Assembly (NCBI GenBank): GCA_050943595.1
Contig: JBMNPM010000005.1
Span: 1-64,000 of the forward strand
Direction of reading: 5' to 3'
DNA: 64,000 nucleotides
DNA from: JAXGXJ01 sp050943595
GTDB lineage: Bacteria; Actinomycetota; Thermoleophilia; RBG-16-64-13
Translations under genes and position numbers: made by a program
The notes under the pieces: model-generated
Told to the model about the DNA's origin: nothing
Database searches by the model: none
What the model saw: only the letters and a program-made list of their open reading frames with translations
Shown here: positions 33,430 to 42,416 of the stretch, piece by piece
Numbering within the stretch: position 1 is the first letter of the stretch
How the letters are laid out: every line of letters starts with the position of its first letter

Positions 33430-34368
33430 ATGCCGATCGGGATGACCGCCGACGAGACTCAGTGGCTTTGGTGTGCCGCTCAGATGGCCAAGGCCGGCAA
33501 GAACGTGGCCCGGCCTCTGCAGGGGACACAGGCCGGACGGGTCGCCCTGGATCGTGGTGCGGGCGGCGACCGGACCCTGGAGATCGATCGGGCGTGTGAG
33601 GAGGCCATGCACGAAGTCCTGGTCGGCAGCGCGCCTTCCTCCTACAGGTTGGTCTCGGAGGAGTCGGGCATCAGCGGGCCTGAGGATGCAACCTGGAGGG
33701 TGGTCGTTGACCCCTTGGACGGCAGTCTCAACGCCAAGCGGGGTTTGGAGCCGTTCTGCGCGTCTGTAGCTGTGGCGGCTGGGCCAACCCTTGGCGATGT
33801 TACGGTAGGCTACATTGAGGACTACATGCGTCCGCACGCCTTGGGGGCTGTTAAGCATTCGGGGCTCATGGAGGTCGTGCTGCCCGACACCCCTGACAGT
33901 ACGAACTCAGAGGGCGGAGCGATCGGCGAGGTGCGGGTGCAGGCGGTCGAACTCGATCAATCCCGCTTCCGTAACGATCTCGTGGAGGTGGTCCTGCTTG
34001 AGGCAGGGCGCCCCGACCATCACCACTTCTGCTACCAGGATCTCAACGCCTTCGCCGTGAACGGGGAAGGCTGCGATATCCGTGTGCGACAGATAGGGTC
34101 CCTAGCCCTCTCTCTGTGCTACGTGGCCGTGGGTATAGCCGACATTCTCGTAGCGGCCGTTCGCTCGCGGTCCGTCGATATAGCCGCCGGTCTACTCATC
34201 CTCAGCGAAGCCGGGGGAGGTGCGGCTGCTTTGGGTGGAGAAGATCTCTTTGATCAACCACTTGACCTCGAAAAGCGCTGTGCATTCATAGCGTGGCGGG
34301 CGGGCCTTGACGGTGCCGGCATACTGCATCGCGCGCGGCATCTGGGGGATATCCGCACCGTCTTCTAA
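33430..34368 (+). CDS. Inositol-monophosphatase-like enzyme
   Basis: A 312-aa member of the IMPase/FBPase superfamily with ETGG-like and DPLDGS motifs. VSEESGISGP supplies the metal-binding Glu, VVVDPLDGSLNAKRGLEPF the central DPxDGT/S site (about residues 94-112), and VDIAAGLLILSEAGG (about 255) the late W/D-A-G-x-x-L motif. It would dephosphorylate an inositol or sugar phosphate or fructose-1,6-bisphosphate. Starts at 33430 or 33442 (MTADETQ) are both possible. It ends in a 4-bp convergent overlap with the HEAT-repeat gene. Confidence 0.85.
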   Translation: MPIGMTADETQWLWCAAQMAKAGKNVARPLQGTQAGRVALDRGAGGDRTLEIDRACEEAMHEVLVGSAPSSYRLVSEESGISGPEDATWRVVVDPLDGSLNAKRGLEPFCASVAVAAGPTLGDVTVGYIEDYMRPHALGAVKHSGLMEVVLPDTPDSTNSEGGAIGEVRVQAVELDQSRFRNDLVEVVLLEAGRPDHHHFCYQDLNAFAVNGEGCDIRVRQIGSLALSLCYVAVGIADILVAAVRSRSVDIAAGLLILSEAGGGAAALGGEDLFDQPLDLEKRCAFIAWRAGLDGAGILHRARHLGDIRTVF

Positions 34369-35516
34369 AGGGGGCGGGTTGTCCGACGGCGGTCGGCTTC
34401 ATCGTCATCTACCCCGTGTCCCAGTACACGGTCGGCGGCCTGTAGGGCATACAGCCGGATTTGAGGATCGGGGTCATTGAGACACCGGTTCAACAGTTCT
34501 AGAGAGGCTGGCGTGGCCACGCGCCCCAGCGTATCCACGATCGCCCGCTTCAATTGTGTGTCGTCCGTGCGTTTGAGCACGTCGGCCAACTCTGTGGGCT
34601 GCAGAAAAACCACCATCTCGCGACGCTCATCGGGTGTTAGTGACAAAAGGTCGTCGGCGGTTCTCACCAACCCGCACCCGAGTGGTATGGGCTGGGGTGG
34701 ACGTATCTCTGTCTGCGAGACCGAGACGGCAAAGGTCCTTGTCGCTGCCGCTATGGGATAGCGGACTTCTGTTTTTTGATCCGCCGGGGCTGTGTGCGGC
34801 GGAAAGGGCTCTGGTGACATGGGGGGGTCGGGGGAGTCGTCCGGTGTCTTCCCGGTCGTTGTGGGTGCCGGTGTCGCTTCGGGTGTCCTGATCGCGGTCG
34901 TTTCTGCGGCGGCCGCCTCGGTCTCCTTGGGTGCTTCGACCATCGCAGACGGCAAGGGGGTGTTCATCTGTGTAATGGTTGGAGGGGCAGCCGTGACCAG
35001 GTCGGCTGCATATCTCTGTAGTTCGGCTAGTCGCGCCTGCGCCCGCTCGTCCTTCTGCAGTTTCTTGGGCAAGGTGAGGGAACCCACGGCCGTTTGGACT
35101 GCTTCCGGACGGAAGACGTGCAGCCGGTCCATATCTCCCTTGGACAACTCACCCTGTCCTCGGAGGAGGTCGGTTAGGACCGACTGGATGGGGTCGAAAT
35201 AGGACACTTGGCAATGGGGCAAAGGTGCCTTCTGCCACACTTCGGCCGGGTGCCGGCTTGTAGACTGGGACGGATCGCTCGACATCACATTCGTCTCCGG
35301 AGAGATTTGCTGTAGAGGCAGCATGGCCGGCGTTCCACCCTCCTCCGGGGCTCGACCTGTCTTCCGTCTCCTGCATAGAAGTAGAGCCACGAGGAGTAGT
35401 GCGAGGAGGACGACCGCTGCGATGATCGGTAGAAGATATGATATTCCAAACAGTGCGGGCGCTCTTGCCGCCCTCCGCGACCTTGTTGGGTGTGCATTTA
35501 TATACTCCCGACTCAT
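34365..35516 (-). CDS. Membrane-anchored HEAT-repeat-containing protein
   Basis: A 383-aa protein. One membrane segment (LLPIIAAVVLLALLLVALLL, about residues 29-48) is followed by a basic patch CRRRK. A long low-complexity middle region rich in Thr/Pro/Ala/Glu (about 100-260) follows. The C-terminal 120 residues hold one or two HEAT/PBS-like repeats: LKRAIVDTLGRVATPASLELLNRCLNDPDPQIRLYALQAAD. The ATG at 35516 follows GTGGAAG. It is transcribed divergently from a CpsB-like phosphatase with about 100 bp between. No clear homologue is recognised; a scaffold role at the membrane is the modest inference. Confidence 0.6.
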   Translation of the reverse strand: MSREYINAHPTRSRRAARAPALFGISYLLPIIAAVVLLALLLVALLLCRRRKTGRAPEEGGTPAMLPLQQISPETNVMSSDPSQSTSRHPAEVWQKAPLPHCQVSYFDPIQSVLTDLLRGQGELSKGDMDRLHVFRPEAVQTAVGSLTLPKKLQKDERAQARLAELQRYAADLVTAAPPTITQMNTPLPSAMVEAPKETEAAAAETTAIRTPEATPAPTTTGKTPDDSPDPPMSPEPFPPHTAPADQKTEVRYPIAAATRTFAVSVSQTEIRPPQPIPLGCGLVRTADDLLSLTPDERREMVVFLQPTELADVLKRTDDTQLKRAIVDTLGRVATPASLELLNRCLNDPDPQIRLYALQAADRVLGHGVDDDEADRRRTTRPL

Positions 35517-35617
35517 ACTTCCACGACTCGATAGGGTATACACCTATATACTATCGGCTCTTGGTCGTGTCGTGGGGGCGATGGTTTATTGCCGAAGTCA
35601 AGAGAGATGGTGAAACG

Positions 35618-36412
35618 ATGATCGATACTCACTCGCATCTACTGCCCGGCTTGGATCACGGCTGTCCCGATATGGAGACCGGCTTGGGGATGGCGCGGCA
35701 GGCCTGGGAGATTGGGACGAAGACGGTCGTCTGTACTCCGCATTTCTACGACTGGGAACCGTCTTTAGTGGAGCAGGCGCGTGACGTGATCGAGCAGATG
35801 CGGCAGGCCCTTGAGCAGGAGGGTATTGGGCTTCGGCTGCTACTGGGATTCGAAGTGGATGCTTCTGTCATCATGGAGGCGGATGCCGGGATGTTGGCCG
35901 ATCTTGTCATCGAGGGGTCCGTCTTACCCGGGCACAGCCAGGGTACGATTCTCATCGAGACGCCGTATTTTGGCTGGCCGCCTTTCTTGGAGGAGGCGAT
36001 GTATCGTTTGAGTGCCGACGGCTACATACCGGTGATGGCGCATCCGGAACGCAATGAGCGGGTCCAGCGCTCTCCTGAGTTGCTGCAAGGATGTCTCCGC
36101 GCAGGAGTGGTGGTGCAGGGCACCGCCGGGAGTCTGGCCGGCCAGTTTCGCCGCTCGAGTATGCCTACGCTCCTCCAGCTGCTGGAGCGGGGCGATGTAG
36201 CCCTCTTGGCCTCCGACGGGCATGCGCAGATAGACTATACCTGGAGCCTAAGCCCCTTTTTGGAAGAACTCGGCAGGCGTGTGAGTCCCGAATGTTTGGA
36301 CAATCTGGTGAATGCCAATCCCCAACGCGTCATCTCCGGTGAGAGGCCGCTCCCGGTGGTCTGCTCTCGCTCCGGTGGACGGTCGGGTAGACGGTCGTGG
36401 TGGCGAAGATGA
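35618..36412 (+). CDS. CpsB/YwqE-type PHP tyrosine-protein phosphatase
   Basis: A 264-aa PHP-fold phosphatase beginning MIDTHSHLLPGLDHGCPDME, the metal-binding THSHxLPGxDDG motif of CpsB with Asp-Asp replaced by Asp-His. VVCTPHFYDWEP, GFEVDAS, LIETPYFGWP, PVMAHPERNE and LASDGHAQ follow in order. Family members dephosphorylate the bacterial tyrosine kinases that govern capsule export. ATG 35618 was chosen because homology starts there; the longer upstream frame has none. A Ser/Arg-rich tail follows the domain. Its partner kinase is not in the window. Confidence 0.85.
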   Translation: MIDTHSHLLPGLDHGCPDMETGLGMARQAWEIGTKTVVCTPHFYDWEPSLVEQARDVIEQMRQALEQEGIGLRLLLGFEVDASVIMEADAGMLADLVIEGSVLPGHSQGTILIETPYFGWPPFLEEAMYRLSADGYIPVMAHPERNERVQRSPELLQGCLRAGVVVQGTAGSLAGQFRRSSMPTLLQLLERGDVALLASDGHAQIDYTWSLSPFLEELGRRVSPECLDNLVNANPQRVISGERPLPVVCSRSGGRSGRRSWWRR

Positions 36413-36467
36413 ATGCCACGGTCCCCCTCTCATCGACGATGTCAAACACTATGACGGCGTGGTCGGC

Positions 36468-37277
36468 ATGAGGCGGACACGTTCCGGGGAGCCGACTTCC
36501 GGGGGGCCGACTGTAGAAAAGACGGGCAGGCGTCGTTGGTCATGGAAGCGCTGGCTGGCGAACATCATGATCGTTGCCGGTGTGTTGCTCCTTGCGTACC
36601 CGATCGCCACGTGGGGATACACGTGGTGGGAGCAGCGGGGTCTGCGTCAACAGTTGGAGAAGAGTAATCCGGGCATGGCCTCCGGACAGGCGGCTCTGGC
36701 GTCGTCCGACCTCGTTCCCATGGGGATGAGGGCTCAAAAAGCACTGGAATCGGCGGGAGCGGCGGCTGCGGCGGCAAAGGCCGAGGCGGAGCGTGTCGCC
36801 CGGATAGCCGCCTTTCGTGCGGCTGCCGACGCCTTTGCTCTCCGGATCGAGGGCAAGATCGGTGAGCCTATAGGCAAGATCATCATCCAGAGTATCGGTC
36901 TTGATGTTGTCATGATCGAAGGCGCCGGACGAGGTGATCTGCGGGAAGGCCCGGGTCATTGGCCGGAGACACCGTTTCCAGGGCAGGGGGGCAATTTCGT
37001 GGTCTCTGGGCATCGTACCACCTATGGTGCCCCGTTCCGCAAGTTCGACAAGGTGAAGGCGGGAGATGCCATTGAGCTGGTGCTTCCGTACGCCATTGCC
37101 CACTATACCGTCACCCGAGTGATCATAGTCTATCCCGACGAGGTGGAAGAAGTAGCTCAACTGGGCAGGGAGCAGGTCTCGCTGGCCGCGTGCCATCCTC
37201 TCTATAGCGCGAAGCAGCGCATTGTAGTGCAGGGTGATCTGGTTGGATTCAAGTTGATTGACGCATCGGGTGGATAG
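36468..37277 (+). CDS. Class E-like sortase
   Basis: A 269-aa transpeptidase. One N-terminal membrane segment (LANIMIVAGVLLLAYPIATWGY) is followed by an Ala/Glu-rich coiled stretch (about residues 90-125) and the sortase beta-barrel. The barrel has GKIIIQSIGLDVVMIEG, the catalytic His in FVVSGHRTTYGAPFRKFD, and QVSLAACHPLYSAKQRIVV with Cys and the late Arg. It would attach proteins bearing a sorting signal to the cell wall. The Cys motif reads SLAAC where TLxTC is common, and the spacing fits. ATG 36468 is the only internal Met; upstream GTG 36459 is also possible. No substrate with a sorting signal was seen nearby. Confidence 0.82.
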   Translation: MRRTRSGEPTSGGPTVEKTGRRRWSWKRWLANIMIVAGVLLLAYPIATWGYTWWEQRGLRQQLEKSNPGMASGQAALASSDLVPMGMRAQKALESAGAAAAAAKAEAERVARIAAFRAAADAFALRIEGKIGEPIGKIIIQSIGLDVVMIEGAGRGDLREGPGHWPETPFPGQGGNFVVSGHRTTYGAPFRKFDKVKAGDAIELVLPYAIAHYTVTRVIIVYPDEVEEVAQLGREQVSLAACHPLYSAKQRIVVQGDLVGFKLIDASGG

Positions 37278-37412
37278 GGCCGACACACGGGCCGATTCAC
37301 CGTCTCTTCCAGGTAATGCTCGGGCGCCCGGCCGGATGTAGAGGCTATACTATCGTGGCTTTCAGAAGCACCGGCAGCCGTTCGGCGCCGGCGAACGACG
37401 CAGAACGGAGTC

Positions 37413-38441
37413 ATGGGCATGAGCGCTGATCTCTTTGTCGACTACCTGAGTGAGGTGAGCGGGGAGATCGACGACCGGTTGCACCAGTACCTAGCGGGGG
37501 TCCCCGAAGGCAGCTCCTTACATCGTTACCTCTACGGCATCCTTGATGAGTTCGTCGGTCGCGGTGGCAAGCGTGTCCGGCCGGCTATGGCTATGTTGGC
37601 CTGCGAGGCTGTGGGGGGCTATCCCTTAATGGCTCTTTCCAGCGGCTGTGCTATCGAGTTCTTTCATGTGGCCGCGCTCATCCACGACGACATCATGGAC
37701 GCCAGTGCCATCCGGCGCGACCGGCAGTGCGCCCACATCCTGCACGGTGAGCCCTTGGCTATCAACGCTGGGGATTACGCGCTCGGTCTCGTCTGCACTA
37801 TCGTAGTACGCGATCCTTTCCTTGACGACATGACCAAGATCGAGGTGCTCGACACTATCGGCGAGATGAGTGCGCGGACGGTAGAGGGGCAGGCATTGGA
37901 TGTCGGTTGGGTGCGGGATGATGTCTACGATCTCACTCCCGACGACTATCTCGGCATGGCTTTGGGCAAGACCGGCTACTACAGTGGTATCGCGCCGGTT
38001 ACCGTAGGGGCTACGGTCGGAAAGGCTTCCCAGGCGGAGAAGGATGCCCTGGCCGCCTTCGGCGAAAAATCTTCCATCGCGTTCCAGATCCAGGACGACC
38101 TGCTCAACATCCTCGGAGATCAGAGGACGATGGGCAAGGATTACTTGAGCGACATAGCGGAAAGTAAACGGACCCTCATGGTAATCCACTGTCTTGCCTC
38201 CGCCGATGCCAAGGACAAGGGGCGGCTGATTGCTCTGCTGCGGCGCGGGCGGGAGAAAAGCAGCGAGGAGGCGGCCGAGGTGGTGGGGCTACTACAGGGC
38301 TACGGCTCGGTGGAGTACGCTCGGACCGTGGCCCGCGACCTCATCTTGGAAGCGCGTTCGTATCTGGGTGTCCTACGCGAGTCGCGGGCGCGGGAGGTGC
38401 TGGCTTCTATGGCGGACTTCTTCTTGGATCGAGAGCGCTAG
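37413..38441 (+). CDS. Polyprenyl diphosphate synthase
   Basis: A 342-aa trans-prenyltransferase. The first Asp-rich motif (DDIMD) lies in ALIHDDIMDASAIRR near residue 92, GGKRVRP near 52, and the second, FQIQDDLLNILGD, near 230. This matches farnesyl/geranylgeranyl or longer-chain diphosphate synthases. It makes isoprenoid chains for quinones or undecaprenyl-type lipid carriers. Starts 37413 and 37419 are nearly equivalent. A TATACT -10-like site lies at 37346-37351. Confidence 0.9.
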   Translation: MGMSADLFVDYLSEVSGEIDDRLHQYLAGVPEGSSLHRYLYGILDEFVGRGGKRVRPAMAMLACEAVGGYPLMALSSGCAIEFFHVAALIHDDIMDASAIRRDRQCAHILHGEPLAINAGDYALGLVCTIVVRDPFLDDMTKIEVLDTIGEMSARTVEGQALDVGWVRDDVYDLTPDDYLGMALGKTGYYSGIAPVTVGATVGKASQAEKDALAAFGEKSSIAFQIQDDLLNILGDQRTMGKDYLSDIAESKRTLMVIHCLASADAKDKGRLIALLRRGREKSSEEAAEVVGLLQGYGSVEYARTVARDLILEARSYLGVLRESRAREVLASMADFFLDRER

Positions 38442-38529
38442 GACACCGCTGCGCACTGGGGGCCGACCTACGTGCGGTGGACCCCAATTCCTGGACAGGT
38501 GTGTTGGCTTGAGCCGGCTGTCCCTTCGT

Positions 38530-38706
38530 TTACTCCGGGATTCGTTCTTCGACTCGCTCTTCGTTCAGCACCCGGCCGTCCAGCATATTGATAGTGCGCT
38601 CACAACTGTTGGCTACTTCAGCGGAGTGCGTGACCAAGACAAATCGCTCGCTCCCCAGCCAGACCTCACCCGAGGTGAGCGAGTCTAAGCAGCCCAGTGT
38701 GGAGGT
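38530..38706 (-). pseudogene. ABC-transporter ATPase remnant with internal deletion
   Basis: A 58-codon frame on the minus strand. The piece after Walker A (GCLDSLTSGEVWLGSE) is fused directly to the end of the ATPase (RFVLVTHSAEVANSC and RTINMLDGRVLNE), then TAA at 38530. Walker A, Q-loop, signature and Walker B are missing, about 130 residues lost. It resembles a MacB/LolD-type ATPase. No permease gene is adjacent. Confidence 0.75.
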
Positions 38707-38819
38707 TCAATCTCTCAGCCATGCTTCCCACCATCACCACGATATAGTGTATAGCCGGTGCAGGAAACAACTATATAAAGAGAAGTGCTAGCAACGCGTC
38801 AACATATGCTTTACATGCT

Positions 38820-39235
38820 TTGAAAGAGATGAGCATATGGCTTTGTGAAGAGATAGGCGTCCGGCATGGTTGTGAGACGAGGGTTGACCGCCGTCTGGTT
38901 CGCTCCTACAGTCGAAACAGAACCTGGCAAGGAGGGTGGCAAGGAGGGTGGAGTGCGTTTTCTCGCCTGGGATTCGCTGTGCTCTTGGGACTGCTGGCGG
39001 CATTCCTTCTGCCGGTCTCTGCGGTTATGGCCTTTAGCGATGTTCCCAGCACACACCCGCACGCTCGGGCAATCAACGCTTTGGCGGCACAGGGCGTGGT
39101 CAGCGGCAAAGCGGATGGGAGCTTTCGACCCGTATAGGTCCATCTGAGGATGACTATATCGGCGTGTACATTTGGTCATCACCTGAGCAACGGCTCATCG
39201 CCCGGGCCTTGGCCGCCGGTATAGGCGCTCGATGA
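38820..39235 (+). pseudogene. Truncated S-layer homology (SLH) protein
   Basis: An N-terminal frame with a signal-like segment (LLGLLAAFLLPVSAVMA) runs into one SLH repeat, FSDVPSTHPHARAINALAAQ then GVVSGKADGSFRP, and stops at 39137. A second frame then carries a C-terminal tail, DDYIGVYIWSSPEQRLIARALAA, related to the end of the flanking domain of the next gene. A deletion or frameshift joined the two ends. A 12-bp GGCAAGGAGGGT tandem lies in the leader. Confidence 0.7.
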
Positions 39236-40917
39236 AAAGAGGTCAGATGAAAAGAGGCGACTGGTTCAAACGAGTTCTCATGATACTGGGAATAGCCTGC
39301 TTAACGCTGGCTTTCACGAGCCCTCCATCAGGCGCCGCCACCGGTCCCATGGTGCGAGGGACCGCTGCCGATACGTTATTGGGGTTGACGATTCGCTCCA
39401 CTTGGCCTGCGGTGACGGACATTTTTCTCCCTGCCGAATTGCCCGAGGGCTGGCGATTCAGTCGCTCAGATGATCCGCTGCCCCATACTGATGTTCCCGA
39501 TGTTCTCTATGCAAATCCCACCTTCAATTATGTGCCCATGACTGCTTCCGAGCAGATTTGTGGTTACATCGTCTCCTACACCAACGGGCGCGAGGTCATA
39601 GAAGTAAACGCGGGGTACTGGCCGGCCTCGGGAGGCTCACGCTTCTTCCTCGAGCAGGCAGCGAGTGGCATTCCCACGGGCACCTACTTCGAGGGCCTGC
39701 CATGGACGAGCTTCAGGTACCTTGACGCAGGCACCGCCGACTTCCACGTGCTCCTCGTGGGGTTGCAGGATGCGGTCGAGGGCCAAATTAGCTACGTATA
39801 TCTGAGTTTTGAAGCGGAGAGCAGTCGACCGGCGGCGGAAGCCATGGCGAGGTCTCTCACGCGGGTTGCTAGGCTTTCGCCCTTCCAAGACGTGTCGGAT
39901 ATGCGCGACGACATCATCACCTTAATGCGAGAAGGGATTGTGCAGGGCTACGCCGACGGCACGTTTCGCCCTAATCAGTCGGTGCGGCGGGCTCAGCTTG
40001 CCAAGATGCTCGTAGGCGCGCTGGGTCTCTCTGTAGAGGATGGCCTTCTCCCATGCCCATTTCGCGATGTACCCGCAGGGCCGCCCTCGGATCCCCTCTA
40101 CCCCGATGACTTTGTAGCGGTAGCGGCGGCCAACGGTATAGTAAACGGGTATCAAGACCGGACTTTCAAACCATTCCAGCCGGTCACACGCGTCCAGATG
40201 GTGAGCATGTTGGTTCGCGCCCTTGAACGGTTCCGTCCGGCGCGCTTGGTAGAGCCGCCGGCGCAGTGGTGCTCCAGCTATCCTGCGGCCGCCGCTGACC
40301 CAACACACGGCAGGAATGTGCGGTTGGCTGAGAGTAACGGCCTGCTCTCTTTCTGGGCGTCCTTCGAGCTCGACCTGCAGCAGGATGCCACCAGAAGCGA
40401 TGTAGCCCTCCTCTTGTGGGCTGCTCTCGGTGGAGAGATGACTCCACTTTGGCAGGCGGAGCGCTCGCCGATCGGCCTTGCTGAAGTTGCGGCTCAGCTT
40501 CGAGGACAGCTTGGTTCCGGGGCGTCCATCTATCTACCGGGCAGGCTTCCAGAAGGATGGGCACTTGCCCGGGTGCCGCTGCCACCAGATGCGAAATGGG
40601 AGCTTAGCGAGAATCCAGGGGATATCCACGTCGATAAAGATTATCCCTCCTACAAGGTGGCTTTCACCAACGGTTGGTCGGTTATCACTCTGTGGGCGGT
40701 TAACAGTCTCGGAGATCCCGGCGAGGTGACAACTGCGGATTTTCCCACCACGGTGCGGTTCAACGGTAACTCCGTAGAAATGTTCTATATGGAGGGCAAG
40801 CCCGCAGCATACAGTTTTGGAACGGGGCAACCTGCCGGCTGGGTTCTTCTAGGTAGCAAGCCTTGGGATCGGGAGGATGTCTTGGCGTTCGCCGCAGCCA
40901 TGCAGCGGACTTCCTAA
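39232..40917 (+). CDS. S-layer homology protein with two flanking paralogous domains
   Basis: A 561-aa exported protein. A signal peptide (about residues 12-36) is followed by domain A (about 45-210). Three SLH repeats come next: FQDVSDMRDDIITLMREGIV from about 218, then SDPLYPDDFVAVAAANGIVNGY, then HGRNVRLAESNGLLSF. Domain B (about 420-560) closes the protein. Domains A and B resemble each other, as seen in LPAELPEGW against LPGRLPEGW and YTNGREVIEV against FTNGWSVITLW. The SLH repeats attach to the cell-wall polymer; A and B are displayed. The start overlaps the broken gene upstream; ATG 39247 has a slightly better ribosome site (AAAGAGGT). Confidence 0.85.
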   Translation: MKRGQMKRGDWFKRVLMILGIACLTLAFTSPPSGAATGPMVRGTAADTLLGLTIRSTWPAVTDIFLPAELPEGWRFSRSDDPLPHTDVPDVLYANPTFNYVPMTASEQICGYIVSYTNGREVIEVNAGYWPASGGSRFFLEQAASGIPTGTYFEGLPWTSFRYLDAGTADFHVLLVGLQDAVEGQISYVYLSFEAESSRPAAEAMARSLTRVARLSPFQDVSDMRDDIITLMREGIVQGYADGTFRPNQSVRRAQLAKMLVGALGLSVEDGLLPCPFRDVPAGPPSDPLYPDDFVAVAAANGIVNGYQDRTFKPFQPVTRVQMVSMLVRALERFRPARLVEPPAQWCSSYPAAAADPTHGRNVRLAESNGLLSFWASFELDLQQDATRSDVALLLWAALGGEMTPLWQAERSPIGLAEVAAQLRGQLGSGASIYLPGRLPEGWALARVPLPPDAKWELSENPGDIHVDKDYPSYKVAFTNGWSVITLWAVNSLGDPGEVTTADFPTTVRFNGNSVEMFYMEGKPAAYSFGTGQPAGWVLLGSKPWDREDVLAFAAAMQRTS

Positions 40918-40938
40918 AGCGTCATTGGAGGTGTTCTT

Positions 40939-41645
40939 ATGAGCCGGGCTAGAGGGTGCATCGTTCTGCTCGCGATCGTATTCATCCTCGCGAGCTGGGG
41001 GCTTTTCTCTACTCCTCCCATACGGGCGCTGTGCAATGGCTTGGCGATATCCATTCCGTCCGTCTTCATGATGGCGGCGACTGTCTTGGTACTGGGGCTC
41101 AGGATTTGCCATCTCCGATGCCGTTTCTGCCTCCACCGAGAGCTATGACGGCAAAGGGCAGATGAGGGAGGGCTGACGGCACCTTCAGGCCCACCGATCC
41201 GCTGTTCCGTGCTCAATTCGCGAAGATGATGGTGAATGCTTGTGAGCTGCTGGTTTTCGAGGGGGTGGGCAGCCGCATTTTCCCTGATGTTCCTGACGAT
41301 CCGGCATCGCTTTATCCGGACGACTTCGTAGCTCAAGCAGCCGCCGAAGGTCTTATTAACGGTTACAGAGACGGGCTGTTTCGACCCTACGCAGACGTCA
41401 CCCGCGCCCAGGTGCTCACAATCGTGGTACGGGCGGCCAAGGAGTTTAAGCCGCGTGCCCTTCAGACGCCTCCCGCCGATTGGAAAGGGGCCCTGCCCGC
41501 GACAGATGCTACCCACGGTAAGAACATCCGCTTGGCTGAGTACAACGGTCTTCTCGCAGGCATTGATCTGTCCGTCTTTGCGGTAGGAGCTACGGCTACC
41601 CGGGGCGAGATCGCGCAGATCGTGAGGAACTATCGCTTGAAATAA
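40939..41645 (+). pseudogene. Broken S-layer homology protein gene
   Basis: A good start (GGAGGTGTTCTTATG) and signal-like peptide (CIVLLAIVFILASWGLF) run out of frame within 70 codons. From about 41180 an SLH region resumes in a different frame: GTFRPTDPLFRAQFAKMMV, then a second repeat (IFPDVPDDPASLYPDDF, GLINGYRDGLFRPYADVTRA) and a third (HGKNIRLAEYNGLLAG), ending at 41645. It is a relative of the intact gene 20 bp upstream that lost its N-terminal coding continuity. It could still be expressed from a downstream start such as 41226. Confidence 0.75.
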
Positions 41646-41684
41646 GGGGCACCGGTTCGGTGAGCGCTGGCCTGGCGCCCGTTG

Positions 41685-41721
41685 ACGTACTATCGTGCTA
41701 CTCAGCGTGTTCTTGCGGCCG
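41685..41721 (+). repeat. Partial copy of the palindromic repeat
   Basis: ACGTACTATCGTG and the following CTCAGCG-GTTC-GCGGCCG match the right half of the 33242-33405 element (about 31 of 37 positions). The terminal GGCTGCTGAA end is absent. It lies between the broken SLH gene and the response-regulator gene. Confidence 0.65.
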
Positions 41722-41741
41722 GGATTTTTTTTAGGAGCCTC

Positions 41742-42416
41742 CTAGCCGTCGGCAGGGAAGTCCGTCAACCGGTAGCCCATACCGCGCACCGTCTGGATGA
41801 GGTCTTTGCCCAACTTGCGCCGTAGACCGCTCACGGAGACATCGACCACATTACTGCCAGGATCGAAGCCATATCCCCACACGTGATCCAACAGCTGTTC
41901 GCGCGAGAGCACTTGGTTGGGGTGGCGCATGAAGAACTCGGTGAGCATGAATTCGCGCGCGGAGAGATCAACCCGCTTATCGCCAATGAGGGCTGCACGG
42001 GCGAGGAGGTCGAGGCGTACGCCTCCGGCTTCGAGGACCGTGGTTTCGCTCTTGCCTTGATCACGTAGCCGGGCTTTTACACGGGCGAGCAGTTCGGCAA
42101 AACGAAACGGCTTGGTGACGTAATCATCAGCACCGCTTTCAAAGCCGGCTACCGTTTCCCCCACTCCTTTGCGGGCTGTGAGGATGATTACAGGGAGTCG
42201 CTCGCCCCGTTTTCTGACCTCCTTGAGCACCTCGTGACCGTCCATGCCTGGTAATCCGAGATCGAGAATCATGAGGTCGTAATCGTCGTCCCGAGCGGCG
42301 AGCGCCGCTGTAGGGCCGTCTTCTATCACCCGGGTGATATAGCCTGCCGCCTCCAGGCCTTTCCGCACAAAGGACGATATGCCGGGCTCGTCTTCTGCAA
42401 TGAGGATTCGGGTCAT
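41742..42416 (-). CDS. OmpR/PhoB-family response regulator
   Basis: A 224-aa regulator. The receiver domain has the acidic pair EDE at 8-10, the phospho-acceptor Asp52 in MILDLGLPGMDG, the switch Thr in ILTARK and Lys in VTKPF. The winged-helix output domain, about 130-220, includes LSAREFMLTEFFMRHPNQVLSREQLLDHVWGYG and RRKLGKDLIQTVRGMGYRL. ATG 42416 follows AAAGGAGG. It overlaps the kinase gene by 4 bp (ATGA) and is the final gene of the three-gene unit with the Asp-rich protein. Target promoters are unknown. Confidence 0.95.
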   Translation of the reverse strand: MTRILIAEDEPGISSFVRKGLEAAGYITRVIEDGPTAALAARDDDYDLMILDLGLPGMDGHEVLKEVRKRGERLPVIILTARKGVGETVAGFESGADDYVTKPFRFAELLARVKARLRDQGKSETTVLEAGGVRLDLLARAALIGDKRVDLSAREFMLTEFFMRHPNQVLSREQLLDHVWGYGFDPGSNVVDVSVSGLRRKLGKDLIQTVRGMGYRLTDFPADG

